DNA of 64,000 nucleotides, taken from the NCBI RefSeq assembly GCF_023278565.1, contig NC_064680.1:992001-1056000 (forward strand), written 5' to 3'. The stretch comes from Colletotrichum lupini (lineage: Eukaryota > Ascomycota > Sordariomycetes > Glomerellales > Glomerellaceae). The notes under the pieces are model-generated. The model had not been told where the DNA came from and made no database searches. It was given only the letters and a program-made list of their open reading frames with translations. The translations under genes were made by a program, and so were the position numbers. Of this stretch, positions 12,736-22,600 are shown one piece after another. Each line of letters begins with the position of its first letter. Position 1 is the stretch's first letter.

Positions 12736-14562
12736 CTATGTTGTACCCTTCACGGGAGTGTAAATTCCATTGTGGTCCACCTCGAGAGAGACGTTACTCC
12801 CCCCGGAGTCCTCAACATCGATGATCTGAAGAGTTCCATGCACTCGCTCAGTCGAAACTCCCACGTGGAACCTGGTGTATGTCCTCAACGAACTCCGATC
12901 AAACAGGTCTTTGGAACTCGCCGGCTTTACCCTCCTGTTCGCGCCCGAAATCTGACGCACGTACTCCGCCGGCCACGCCTCGGATTCAATCCGTACCGTT
13001 TCCGCAACTTCCTCAATTGTAGATCCGAGCGGTATACTGACCACTCGGTTCACCATCCACGACGGCGCTTTATCGAAGATGACAGAGCCACCATACCCGG
13101 TCGCGGTGGACATGTATTGGTACTGTAAGACAAGAGCGAGTGTTGCTTCGTAACCATAATGATGCAGTGGGATCACAATTGGAGACGCAAGACCATATGA
13201 TCCGACGAGTCGTTCGGTTATTGGTAAAACGTCGGGCTGCATTCCATCGGTGTGTTGGCCCCATGTCGACGAGTACGGGGTACCGAGAGTAAAACCCTGG
13301 GGCAGCGTCCGGATGGCACATCCCCAGTTCGGCGCATAACCGCGCTCATCTCCGATATCCCGAAACCTGCGCGAGGCTTTCAAGTAGATGAATGCTGAAC
13401 AAAGTCTCTCATTCACCCAAGCGGTCATTGGAAATTTGAAGAGCTGGTTTGAGACCCTGTAGTACGACATTCCGTCTGGATGATCAAGGTTAGGTGAGGG
13501 CCTTTTGGTACTGTGTAAAGAAAGTGCGATAGTATTGAAAATGTCGGTGCGGCGGCGGCAGAGTAGAGGCGCCAAGAATGCAGTCGAGGAGGGGCCGTTC
13601 ACCCACTTTGAAGGTGTCTCTGCGAGCAGTGGCGTCATAAAGGTGATGCCTGAATTTTCGATGCGCACTCGGGCACTGGTAGTGACATGGAAAATGGGAA
13701 TCACGTCGCCGGAGTACGTAAAATCTGACGGACTTGACGCGAGGAGTGACCAGCCGTCTAGGGGGCTCGGAATTTTGACCACATTCCCCTCATGCGGGTT
13801 CCCCCACGCGAAGATGGACTGGTCGTCGTTGTCCCGAATGATTGCCTCTTGCAGTCTCTGGAAAGCCTTGATCCCTTCCCCGTAGATGAGGGGCATGTTG
13901 ACATCGAAGATTCCCAGTAGACAGTATGCAATGTCCTCAATTCGGGTTGTTGTCCTTCGTGATGCCCAACTCATCCGCTCGGCGACACTCGCGCTAGCCA
14001 AACCCCTCTCTCTCGACAAGTAAATACTTTCAATTCCCGTATTCTTCTCAATGACGCCTCGGAAGAGGGCCCTTGAACCTACAAGTGTCCAGTCTCGATC
14101 ATAGAAGTCGAGAGATGACGGAGCAAGGAGCTCCTGGAGCGTCCAGCCGCGGGTGAACCACCGACTCCCCGCCAGAGTCGTCTCACACTCGTCGGTCCCA
14201 GGCTCACAGTATACTATATCGGAGAGGTATGCGAGGCAGATAGCGGCCTCCTTGTACCACCTGAACATGGAGTTGATAGCCTCAGACAGCTCACTGCTGC
14301 TGGCCTTATCGATGCAGCATGTATCGATCCAGATCCAATCATAGCCCCGCTTGTAGGCCACACGACATGCAGACTGGATCTTGATCCATCCGGCTTTGCC
14401 AGATGGACCATTTTCGAGATCTTTGAAGAGAACTTCCTCCTCCCCCCACGTATGCGACAATATGGCGTATTCGGGAACGTGGCCCTCGACGAATTCGTGA
14501 AGCGTCAACGTTTCTGTCTCGAGGAGACGCATTCTGAATGGCGGACTCAATGGCTGGGTCAC
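12736..14562 (-). CDS. HET-domain (heterokaryon incompatibility) protein
   Basis: A single uninterrupted frame of 608 residues. The three HET blocks are clear: EYAILSHTWG (31-40), GYDWIWIDTCCIDK (73-86) and SRWFTRGWTLQELLAP (133-148). They are followed by the AERMSWASRR...IEDIAYCLLGIFDVNMPLIYGEG region common to HET-E/HET-D-type proteins. HET domains are related to TIR domains and act in programmed cell death during fungal non-self recognition. The C-terminal ~350 residues show no NACHT, WD40 or ankyrin repeats, so this is a stand-alone HET protein. The methionine at residue 11 (RLLETETL context) may be the true start, since family members often begin M-R-L-L. Location near DUF7708 and AAA genes supports an allorecognition setting, but no partner is demonstrated. 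Confidence 0.92.
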   Translation of the reverse strand: MTQPLSPPFRMRLLETETLTLHEFVEGHVPEYAILSHTWGEEEVLFKDLENGPSGKAGWIKIQSACRVAYKRGYDWIWIDTCCIDKASSSELSEAINSMFRWYKEAAICLAYLSDIVYCEPGTDECETTLAGSRWFTRGWTLQELLAPSSLDFYDRDWTLVGSRALFRGVIEKNTGIESIYLSRERGLASASVAERMSWASRRTTTRIEDIAYCLLGIFDVNMPLIYGEGIKAFQRLQEAIIRDNDDQSIFAWGNPHEGNVVKIPSPLDGWSLLASSPSDFTYSGDVIPIFHVTTSARVRIENSGITFMTPLLAETPSKWVNGPSSTAFLAPLLCRRRTDIFNTIALSLHSTKRPSPNLDHPDGMSYYRVSNQLFKFPMTAWVNERLCSAFIYLKASRRFRDIGDERGYAPNWGCAIRTLPQGFTLGTPYSSTWGQHTDGMQPDVLPITERLVGSYGLASPIVIPLHHYGYEATLALVLQYQYMSTATGYGGSVIFDKAPSWMVNRVVSIPLGSTIEEVAETVRIESEAWPAEYVRQISGANRRVKPASSKDLFDRSSLRTYTRFHVGVSTERVHGTLQIIDVEDSGGSNVSLEVDHNGIYTPVKGTT

Positions 14563-15758
14563 AATATCGTAGCATGAGACCGCAGAGGTTCATGGACGAC
14601 TACTCACGAGAAGAGGTTGAGGGGTAGTCCGTATCAGGCTATCAGCAACTGATGTCCGCTCAAGCGATGATTGGGCCATTCCGTCATTCCGTGGGGTTCA
14701 TGTAAGCGCTACAGTCCTGCATGATGCCCTTGTACAACCCTGAGGTGCAATTGAGAAGCGGATGAGAGGCACTTCTTTCCATCTTGAATCAAGAGCGATT
14801 GAAACTATAGCCATGAAGACTGATTACTGAGTTAATGGAGCAGGAGGAAATGCCATGCCACTAGATACTCGAGGAAGCAAGTCAAAGAGGGAACCTTGCA
14901 AATCGCCACAAAACTTACAAACGCCCAAGATCTTGGCCATAGTGAGAGCTCACGTTAGGCAGAAGCGGTAAAAAACACCAGTTAGAGACTTCAAAGTGAT
15001 CCCGGATCCAAGTGCACCGGATTAACGTCAAACACCTCATGCAAAGATACGCTGTTGATGAAGAACGTCGGTTCGGAAGGAGAAGAAACAGCTGAACCCT
15101 CAAGATTACGTAAGGCACCAGCTCTCAAAGTTCCTTCCCCTCCTCCTACAAGGTCACCAAACGGCCCAAGCTCCTGCCCGCCGGAGCTCCACGAGCTTAA
15201 GCCGCCAAAAAACAAAACGGCAAGTCAAGCCCAAGGAAGCCCGGACCCCTTTACGGCCCCTACTTCCTTCCACCCCGCCAGTCGCCCCTTGGTCCAAGCA
15301 CCCGGCCCGTGCCCCTCTCCCCCCGAATAGGAAACAACGAAGAAGGGGGAATGGAAGGATGGAAAGAATGCCCCGCGACTCATGACTGGACCCCCCGCCT
15401 CAGTGACATTCTCACTAATTCCTGGCTAGGTAAGGTAGGTACTCTTAGCATTTAATTCGAGGCAATCAATCATACTTTGCCAAGATGTGGGAATTGGGAA
15501 ATGAGAAACTATATGTAGTAGCATCTCTTTTCAGCCCCTGATAACGCACGAGGGACTTATATTCACCACGTCGCCGTCCCGAGGAAACCACTTGTGCGGA
15601 AAGTAAATGTCGAGTGAGGGGTCTCGTTGTCCCATTTGTCCGCATCTCGCATCCCGCATTTCGCAACACCAACACCAACATCGCAGCATCTAACCACCAA
15701 AATCACCACCCCGACCGCCCTTTACCTCATTCCTCAAGCCCCTACCTCAAAAAAAACA
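14563..15758. other. Divergent intergenic region
   Basis: About 1.2 kb between the HET gene and the membrane-protein gene, both transcribed away from it. It includes a pyrimidine- and C-rich stretch (about 15120-15330) and a short AGGTAAGGTAGGTAC-type motif near 15428-15441 of the kind repeated at 21 kb. No gene is supported. The in-frame ATG at 15627 upstream of the chosen downstream start gives a low-complexity Pro/Thr leader and is thought to be untranslated leader. Confidence 0.5.
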
Positions 15759-16391
15759 ATGGGCAAAGCCAAAAAAGAAAAACTCGTCATAAACTCCTAC
15801 ACACTCAACCTCCCCTCCACAACCCAACTCCAGCAACACTCCCTAATCCCAAAAACCTATCTAACCCTCCTCAACATCCTCACCATAACCCCCCTCCAGC
15901 CCTTCATCACCTCCTCCCCTCTCACAGCCCTCACCTCCCCAGCCTACTCAGACCCAGACTCAGACCTCTACTCCGGCGCCCACACCCTCCAGCTCCTCGC
16001 CTACGTAATCGCCCACGTCACCGTCTCCTACGCAATCTACGTCTTCACCTCCCCCGAACACCACGCCGTCCCGCCCAGAATCCAACGCGCAATCTGGAGC
16101 TTCTACCAATTCGCCCTCCTCATCGTCGACGCGTCTTTGCTCTATAGCGCCTGGATATCCTTCAGTCTCCAGGGAAACCTCGTGAACCCGGTGCGGGAAT
16201 GGCGCGGCGTAGACTGGATCCTCGTGAGTTTCACGCTGATGGCGGCGCTCACCAGGGTCGCGTTTCTGTTCAGGGTAGGGTTCCCCAAGCAATTATCGCC
16301 CGAGGAGCGACGGAAAGCCTGGGATGAGCGGAACAAGAAGTTCTGGGATGGTGTGAATGATGGGACCTCCGGCATAGTATGCAATGGTTAA
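15759..16391 (+). CDS. Small multi-pass membrane protein of unknown function
   Basis: One exon encoding 210 residues from the ATG at 15759, which lies in an A-rich leader and begins a Lys-rich MGKAKKEK segment; an in-frame ATG at 15627 would add a 44-residue low-complexity extension and is judged less likely. Four hydrophobic segments are visible: around the YLTLLNILTITPLQPF region, the LQLLAYVIAHVTVSYAIYVF region, the FYQFALLIVDASLLYSAW region, and the DWILVSFTLMAALTRVAFLF region. The C-terminus is charged and cytosolic-looking (SPEERRKAWDERNKKFW). The arrangement resembles small fungal ER or secretory-pathway membrane proteins, but no characterised family is recognised. The leader and first coding part are strongly C-rich. 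Confidence 0.75.
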   Translation: MGKAKKEKLVINSYTLNLPSTTQLQQHSLIPKTYLTLLNILTITPLQPFITSSPLTALTSPAYSDPDSDLYSGAHTLQLLAYVIAHVTVSYAIYVFTSPEHHAVPPRIQRAIWSFYQFALLIVDASLLYSAWISFSLQGNLVNPVREWRGVDWILVSFTLMAALTRVAFLFRVGFPKQLSPEERRKAWDERNKKFWDGVNDGTSGIVCNG

Positions 16392-16699
16392 TGGGCAGTC
16401 ATTGTCACAACGATGCGGGAACGAATGGACGCGTGTGATTGACATGGCGTGCCTATGATGCAGTAACGAAATGAATTAGGGTATCATCAAGTCCAGTCTA
16501 TCCTCAGCCCATCCCGCCAAAAGCCGTCTGAGAATCCAAACATGATGCCCTGTAATGCTGTCTGCTTCTCCTAACGAGCTGCGCCTCCCTAAAATAGGCT
16601 TATTCTATGATCCAAACAATTCCGCGCCGGGCCACAATCGTACAAAACATCTTCTCTCATAACAGCGTCAAGATACCCCAATTAAACCACCTCGCATCA
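16392..16699. other. Short intergenic region between convergent genes
   Basis: About 300 bp between two stop codons; it contains only the 3' ends of the membrane-protein gene (plus) and the F-box gene (minus). Confidence 0.6.
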
Positions 16700-19642
16700 T
16701 CATCTAAGCCCGAATGCTCCCTTTTCAACAATGAATCGGACGGGGTGTCTTGCTCTCCTCCGGAAGCTCAGCGGCCTTGCCCCACGTCCACCGCGGTTCG
16801 TAGCAGCCGGTGTCGGGCTAGGCAGTGGCAAAGGCACCTGTCCCGGTGACAGGCCATTACCACCGCGCTCATCGAATCCCCACCGCATAACACCCCCGCT
16901 TCGGATCCAATTCTCCAAATTTCGACACTGACTAACGTCCACCCATTGTAGTCGACTGCATCCTTCAAGCAGATTCTCGACACCGCCGCCAGTGACTCTA
17001 ACGCAGCCGCGGACCGAGATGCCCTCCAACTCGTTCAGGTGTAGTGCAACCGACTGCAAGCTGGCATCCGAGACGGCACTGCCGCAGAACGAGAGGCGAA
17101 GTTCGCGCAGCTGAGGCAATCCCAAGGCGACGACTTCCGTGGCGGTATCAGAAAGAGCGCAGCAAAAAGAAAGATCCAAATGTGTCAGATTCTTGGCCGC
17201 ACCGACGAGGGCGACGACCGCGTTGTCAGAGAGGTAAGTGCAGTCCGCGAGGCACAGATGAGACAGGTTCAGGAACCGGTACGGAGCCCAAGACTGGAAG
17301 CCGGCGTCTGTGATTGAGGTGCATCGTGTCAGGGACAACGATTCCAACCGATTGGACGCATGCGCAGCAAGATGAGCCATCGACCTGTCAGTGATGTGCT
17401 TGCAATACGACAAGTTGAGGTGCTTGAGGGCGGGGCAGCCAATGATGGTGCCCGGCTTGGGGATGTTAGCAGCTCTCTGCTGAGCCTGTTGCGTAACAGC
17501 CTTTTGAGGCTTTGACTTGGCAGAAGAACTGGATATCACCACCTGCTTGCTGGGCGGTTGGGGTGGTGGCGGCTCGGGTACTACCCAGCCTACGACACGT
17601 GCCAGCAAGTTGTCACCAACCTTGCGACAATTGCTCCAGTCAATCTCCTCCAGGCCCTTTGCGTTCTCTGCCATTTCCAGAATCTGATTTGCAGAGACAT
17701 CCCACACGGATCGCATGCGCCATCGTTTGACATTGCGGCCACAGCTCTCCCAAAGACTTCGGAAACCGTCGTCGGTAATGTGGAAGCAGTTGCTAATGTC
17801 AATCGTCTCCGGGCGGTTGCCAACGAAAGGACCAATGACTGTTCGGATGGCCAGATCTGTGACTCGTCTATTATGCTCAGACAAGTCCAAATCCATGCAA
17901 ACCTTCGGGTGCGTCGTCAACAGCTTCCGCCAATGAGACGAAATGATTCGCGCGTTCATCAGCTCTGCAACATTGAGGTATCGGAATGCTTCCACGAGCA
18001 AATCGTCGGGAAGAGCTGGGGCCTGGGCCGGGTGTGGACGCCGTGGCAGTGTCCGGGCTCGCTTGACGGGCGCTTCTTGCTCGCTTGGCGACTGTGGTGG
18101 AAAAGAGAAGCGAAGAGGTGTCGACTCAATCTGGTGAGTTCGGAAGCCGTTCGTCACTATTGACGAGGAGTTGTCGGATTGCGGGGTAGGCGGGGCCAGG
18201 GAATTGCGTCGCCTATTTCGCATATTCTCCATGTCCACGCTCAAGAAAGGATCAGGGTCCTTGGGCTCCATCGTTTCCATATCGTCCTTTGTAGGTGACG
18301 TCGGTTTTGAGGGCGTTGTGAACGTGACGTGCGGTAGAGCTTTGGGTGTTGTCGGCGTCGGAGGATCTGATTTGCTGGTCCTTTCCATAGGGTCTGCATC
18401 TGACATTTCAACGTCTTCGTCGGAATTCTTGTATCTCTTGCGAGCTGTCTCCTCAACCTGCGACTTGATATCAGGTGGGCATCGGCTCCAAAGCGTGTCT
18501 AATGCGTCTCCGGGGATCATCAAGCACTCGACCGTTGTAATTGCCCGTACTGTCGCTGTTCGACCCTCGGACAATCCAAGACTGGCCACTTCTCCAAAGT
18601 ATTGACCTGCTTTTAATCTTGGCCTGAGATAGGTCGCACGAGCTATCTTCTTTGGTGGTTCACTTGGTGCTTCATGAACAACCTCTGCTTCACCTCGAAC
18701 AATGAAGAAGATCTCGTTGCCGGCCGATCCTTGTTGGATGATGTCTGTAAATGGAGGATATGTCTTTGGCTGGGCGCTGAGTCCCAGCTGATGGAGGATG
18801 TCAGGAGGTAATGTGGAGAACAAAGGCAGTTCTCGTAATGTTCGTCGCACGTTGACGAAACCACTTCCTAGGGCACTGCCTGCTGCAGGGTCCTCGATGG
18901 CGCCAGGACTGGGAGATTTCCGCTTCTTGGAGTTGACGACGGTGCCCTCTCTGATGGTGCCTACCTCACCCGTAGACACCTCACCTGGGACCGGTTCTCT
19001 TGCTCCGTTGGCTTGCGTCGAGGCAGGCTTGATGAGTTGCCCGCCCTCTTGGCGCTTCTTCTTGAGAATGTTTAACCGCTCTTGAGCTTCGTGACGAATA
19101 GCACGTTCCATATCCGGGAATTTCGGTAACTCGGCCTGGAGGTCTTCCTTCTTAAGGACCACGAGAAGGCATTTTGTCCGAGCCACAATGGTCGCAGTTC
19201 GCGGTACGTCCATCAATACACCGATTTCTCCGAAAAAGGCACCGGGCTTGAGTTCTGCATAAATGGCTTCACCGTCTCTAGAGGTGACAGCCACGACTCC
19301 GCGCACCAGCCAGTACATTGCTCTGGCATCATCGCCCTCTGTGAGAATGTGGTCCTGTGCAGCATGAACTTGTGGTCTCAAATGGTTTCCGATAGCGGCC
19401 AAGAACTCGTCTGGCGCAGACACAAACAGGGGAAATGATCTGATGCGATCAACCAAGTCGAGCGGCATGTCGCGGATGGTGGAAGCGGTGAGTGGGGATG
19501 GCCGCATAGGGCGGGTAGGGTTCGTATCAACGTTGAAGGACCTGAGGAGTGAGAGGGAATCTGGCACCCCGCCCGCGCCCGCGCCGGCATGGGCGAGGGC
19601 GCGGTAGGGTGAAGGTGATGTTGGGGAGCGATTCCGCCTCAT
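16700..19642 (-). CDS. Cyclic-nucleotide-binding / F-box / leucine-rich-repeat protein
   Basis: A single frame of 980 residues. Order: disordered Ser/Pro-rich N-terminus; CNB domain 1 (about 68-185) with a phosphate-binding-cassette-like FGEIGVLMDVPRTATI; acidic/basic linker; CNB domain 2 (about 265-405) with FGEVASLGLSEGRTATV; a long disordered region; an F-box (about 545-590, beginning LPDDLLVEAFRYL); then AMN1/GRR1-type leucine-rich repeats (about 600-930) with repeated LSYCKHITD-like units. The F-box recruits SCF ubiquitin ligase core and the repeats select substrates; the paired CNB domains suggest regulation by cAMP/cGMP or a related ligand. In both cassettes the Glu and Arg that contact the ribose-phosphate are present, so ligand binding is plausible. 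No intron is apparent. Product family is conserved in filamentous fungi, but its substrate is unknown to me. Confidence 0.9.
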   Translation of the reverse strand: MRRNRSPTSPSPYRALAHAGAGAGGVPDSLSLLRSFNVDTNPTRPMRPSPLTASTIRDMPLDLVDRIRSFPLFVSAPDEFLAAIGNHLRPQVHAAQDHILTEGDDARAMYWLVRGVVAVTSRDGEAIYAELKPGAFFGEIGVLMDVPRTATIVARTKCLLVVLKKEDLQAELPKFPDMERAIRHEAQERLNILKKKRQEGGQLIKPASTQANGAREPVPGEVSTGEVGTIREGTVVNSKKRKSPSPGAIEDPAAGSALGSGFVNVRRTLRELPLFSTLPPDILHQLGLSAQPKTYPPFTDIIQQGSAGNEIFFIVRGEAEVVHEAPSEPPKKIARATYLRPRLKAGQYFGEVASLGLSEGRTATVRAITTVECLMIPGDALDTLWSRCPPDIKSQVEETARKRYKNSDEDVEMSDADPMERTSKSDPPTPTTPKALPHVTFTTPSKPTSPTKDDMETMEPKDPDPFLSVDMENMRNRRRNSLAPPTPQSDNSSSIVTNGFRTHQIESTPLRFSFPPQSPSEQEAPVKRARTLPRRPHPAQAPALPDDLLVEAFRYLNVAELMNARIISSHWRKLLTTHPKVCMDLDLSEHNRRVTDLAIRTVIGPFVGNRPETIDISNCFHITDDGFRSLWESCGRNVKRWRMRSVWDVSANQILEMAENAKGLEEIDWSNCRKVGDNLLARVVGWVVPEPPPPQPPSKQVVISSSSAKSKPQKAVTQQAQQRAANIPKPGTIIGCPALKHLNLSYCKHITDRSMAHLAAHASNRLESLSLTRCTSITDAGFQSWAPYRFLNLSHLCLADCTYLSDNAVVALVGAAKNLTHLDLSFCCALSDTATEVVALGLPQLRELRLSFCGSAVSDASLQSVALHLNELEGISVRGCVRVTGGGVENLLEGCSRLQWVDVSQCRNLENWIRSGGVMRWGFDERGGNGLSPGQVPLPLPSPTPAATNRGGRGARPLSFRRRARHPVRFIVEKGAFGLR

Positions 19643-22600
19643 GGTCCTTGACGGATGCCGCGTACGTGGTCGTGTCGACGCCAGGTTTTCGACGTGCCTT
19701 GCCGGCTAAGCTCTCCGCCCAGTGGGAGGGCAGAGGGCCAAAGCTTCAACAGGGCTTCGCCAGTGCACACCCGGTCTGTAGCCTGTGCTCCGCAAGGGCG
19801 GCTGGAGGAGGAGAGTCCTCTCCCTGCCTGTGAGCTGAAGCTTCCTCCGATGCTAGATTCCAGCGGTTTCCGTCGGTAGTGTAGACAGCAGACAAGGCTG
19901 GTGCATGCTCCGGAGAGGCCGTTTGAAGTGCAGCGTAATGGGTTCGCCGGGGGGAGATGCCAATCGTAGCGGTGTTTGATAATTAGAGACACTCTGATGA
20001 TTGAGGACCTGTTGTTTGTTTCGCGCTATTTGAGATCAAATATTGCAAATTTCTTCTCAGCGATTCGGTAGTGAGAGGCGGTCGCGTTTGGTTTGAAGGC
20101 GGGGTCTTCGGAGCAGCTTTGAGAGTGGGAGGGTCGGGTTGGTCGACAATGCTGAGTGTCGCAGATCGTATCACGCAACGTCGCCGTTGAAAACGGTGTC
20201 TCTAGTCGCTTTCGACACGACAATTTGCCGGCAGGATAGAATGATTGATGATAAATGCGGTGACACCAAGTGTCTGCGCAAAGACAGCAACGGAAAGTTG
20301 TCGTGTGCTCGGCACCAGATGCTGTAGAAGCTGAGTTGGGGTGACAGTTCTGCTGTGGAAGTCAGGTCAGAGAGAAACACACACGGTCACTTTTTTGCCG
20401 CTGGTGATTTGGTAACGGTCAGTAGGCCGGGGAGTACTCACCAAATCTTCGACGGTGTAGGCAGATACAATTGTTGCTGTGTGGAATTGCTCTCGATGCG
20501 AAATAAACGGCTCTGTACGCGGGGTTCGGCCGGTTCCAAGGAGCGGATAGGCGAAGGCGAGATGAGTTGCGAGGATGGTGGGAAACGAAGGTGCCGGGGG
20601 TGGGTTGTTCGAGGCGGCGGGATCGGAGGCGAGAGGGTGATGTAGGCGAGTGAAGAAGGCGGATGATTCGCAGTCGCAATATTGCAGATCAGTTGAGCCA
20701 ACAAACGGGCACGGGAATAGGCGATTGGAGGTTGCAATGCGAAGATCTCCAGCAGAAGAGGAAGATAGGAAGACGACTGCTGCAGGAATGGGTAAGCGGG
20801 TGGGAGGGGGACTGGGAGGAAGAGAAACGGTGACGGACGAAAAGAGAAGCGGTCGTGGGTTTGGGAAGGGAAGGGAAGGACCGAACTGGGGGGCGACGGG
20901 ATGGGTGCGAGGATTCTAGGAAGGGACGTGAGCGTGGGCGTAGATGTCGGTACGTAAGGAAGGAGGTACCTTGCCCCTTGGTGTATTTTGGTGCCTTCCA
21001 TTTGGTACGGAAGACATCATACAGCAGCTACCTAGTAAGGTGAGGTAGGCAGGTACCTTTTTTTTTGGTGGAGGCGGCATGGGCGGGTGTGGGCGTGAAC
21101 GTCGCACTGAAGTGGGCGGGTGGGCGTGCCCTGGGTGCCCTGGGCGTGGGCGTGGGCGTCCATGGCACGGCGCGAGGACGTACTGTGGAAACGTGGGACG
21201 TGGGGAAGGAACAAGAGTCGTTCTAACTGCTGCTTCTTTCCTTCCTTGCCGTTTCCTTCCTTCCGACTGCATTGGTACTCTGTACGAAGTGCCCAAGGAC
21301 CCAGGGCACCTTCCTCGGCTGTTCACTTTATCTTTTGGCAAGATTACTTAAGGCAAAGTATTCTCTACCTTGAGGTACTATGTAAAGTGGTATTACACTA
21401 AGGTACCTTACTTCCAGGGACATGACTAAGGTAAGGTAGGTTAAGATATGCGGCCTGGAAGACGGGGAGGTGGAAGGGCGAGGATGGATGATGCTGCGTT
21501 GCATCCCCTACGTTTCTCGGAACCTGAGCGTGAGTGCCATACCCAACCTTCGTCGACCAACGCCCAGTAGTCAGCGACTGTACGGTGGACATGTGCAGAT
21601 GCGGGAGCTGGTGCGGATGCGCCACAAGGATACAGCAGTAGGGAGGGGACACACTCACCTGCACACACTAGAGAGAGTTCCGGAAGGTCAAACACGGACA
21701 GGACAGCCAGACGAGACGGGCTAAACACCTTCGTCTCTTCACTTCACAAGCACAACTCTTCCACCAGGGAGCCCACGTCTTTGACCCCCACCCCCCCCTC
21801 CCCTACTACCATACTCGATATTTGGGAGCCAACAATACACATGTCTTCGAATACCAATGCTGGCCATTGGAATATCTTTTCACCCCAAGCAGACTGGAAG
21901 ACAACTCATCTTACCTATCAAGCACAGTTATGACAACTCTAAGCGTCACCTCTACCACCGCTCTCTTCAGAGCTTTTGCCTATCGCCAACGCTGCGCCCA
22001 GCCAGCCCTCGCACAATGACGCTCGGAGGGTGGGGTAGGGGCCGTGAAGCTTGTACTCATCAGGTACCGATCTACTGCACACGGACCCTTGAGGCAGTCT
22101 GTTCAGGGGTACGCAGCATGTCACTGGCAGGGTGACGAGACATGAACGGAACCTGACCCCAAAGCTTAAACAGCCTGGCGCCCAAGGGCCAGTAGACGGT
22201 AGTCGTGTGGCCGCGGCGACCGCGGCAGGCTTGAGGCGAGGAAGTAGGTATTTGTGTCCATTCGATCATCTGGACGATCATGATTGCTGTCACGGCGAGG
22301 GCATTGGAAGAGTTCAACGACAGACTAATCATAAACTCATCAAACACGGCTCTGTCGTCAGAATGTCAGCGGGAAAACACTCGCACAAGCAACGGCAGCT
22401 TACTGTGCCTGAGCATGCCCCGAGCCTCTTGTGTTCCCTGCACTGGGCACAGCCAAGCTGTTTGTGGTGTCGAAATACAGACGTAGTCATGACAATATCT
22501 CTGCGTAAGGTACCATACTTTACGGTTTCTCTAGGCGCACTGTAAAGACCTGGGTACCACGCCAGTGGAGGAGAGCCAAAGCTAAAAGTAAAGGGGGAGG

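Noticed and set aside
15627..15758. Upstream in-frame ATG of the small membrane-protein gene
   Set aside because: It adds a Pro/Thr/Ser low-complexity leader without conservation-like texture, while the ATG at 15759 has an A-rich leader and a normal membrane-protein N-terminus.
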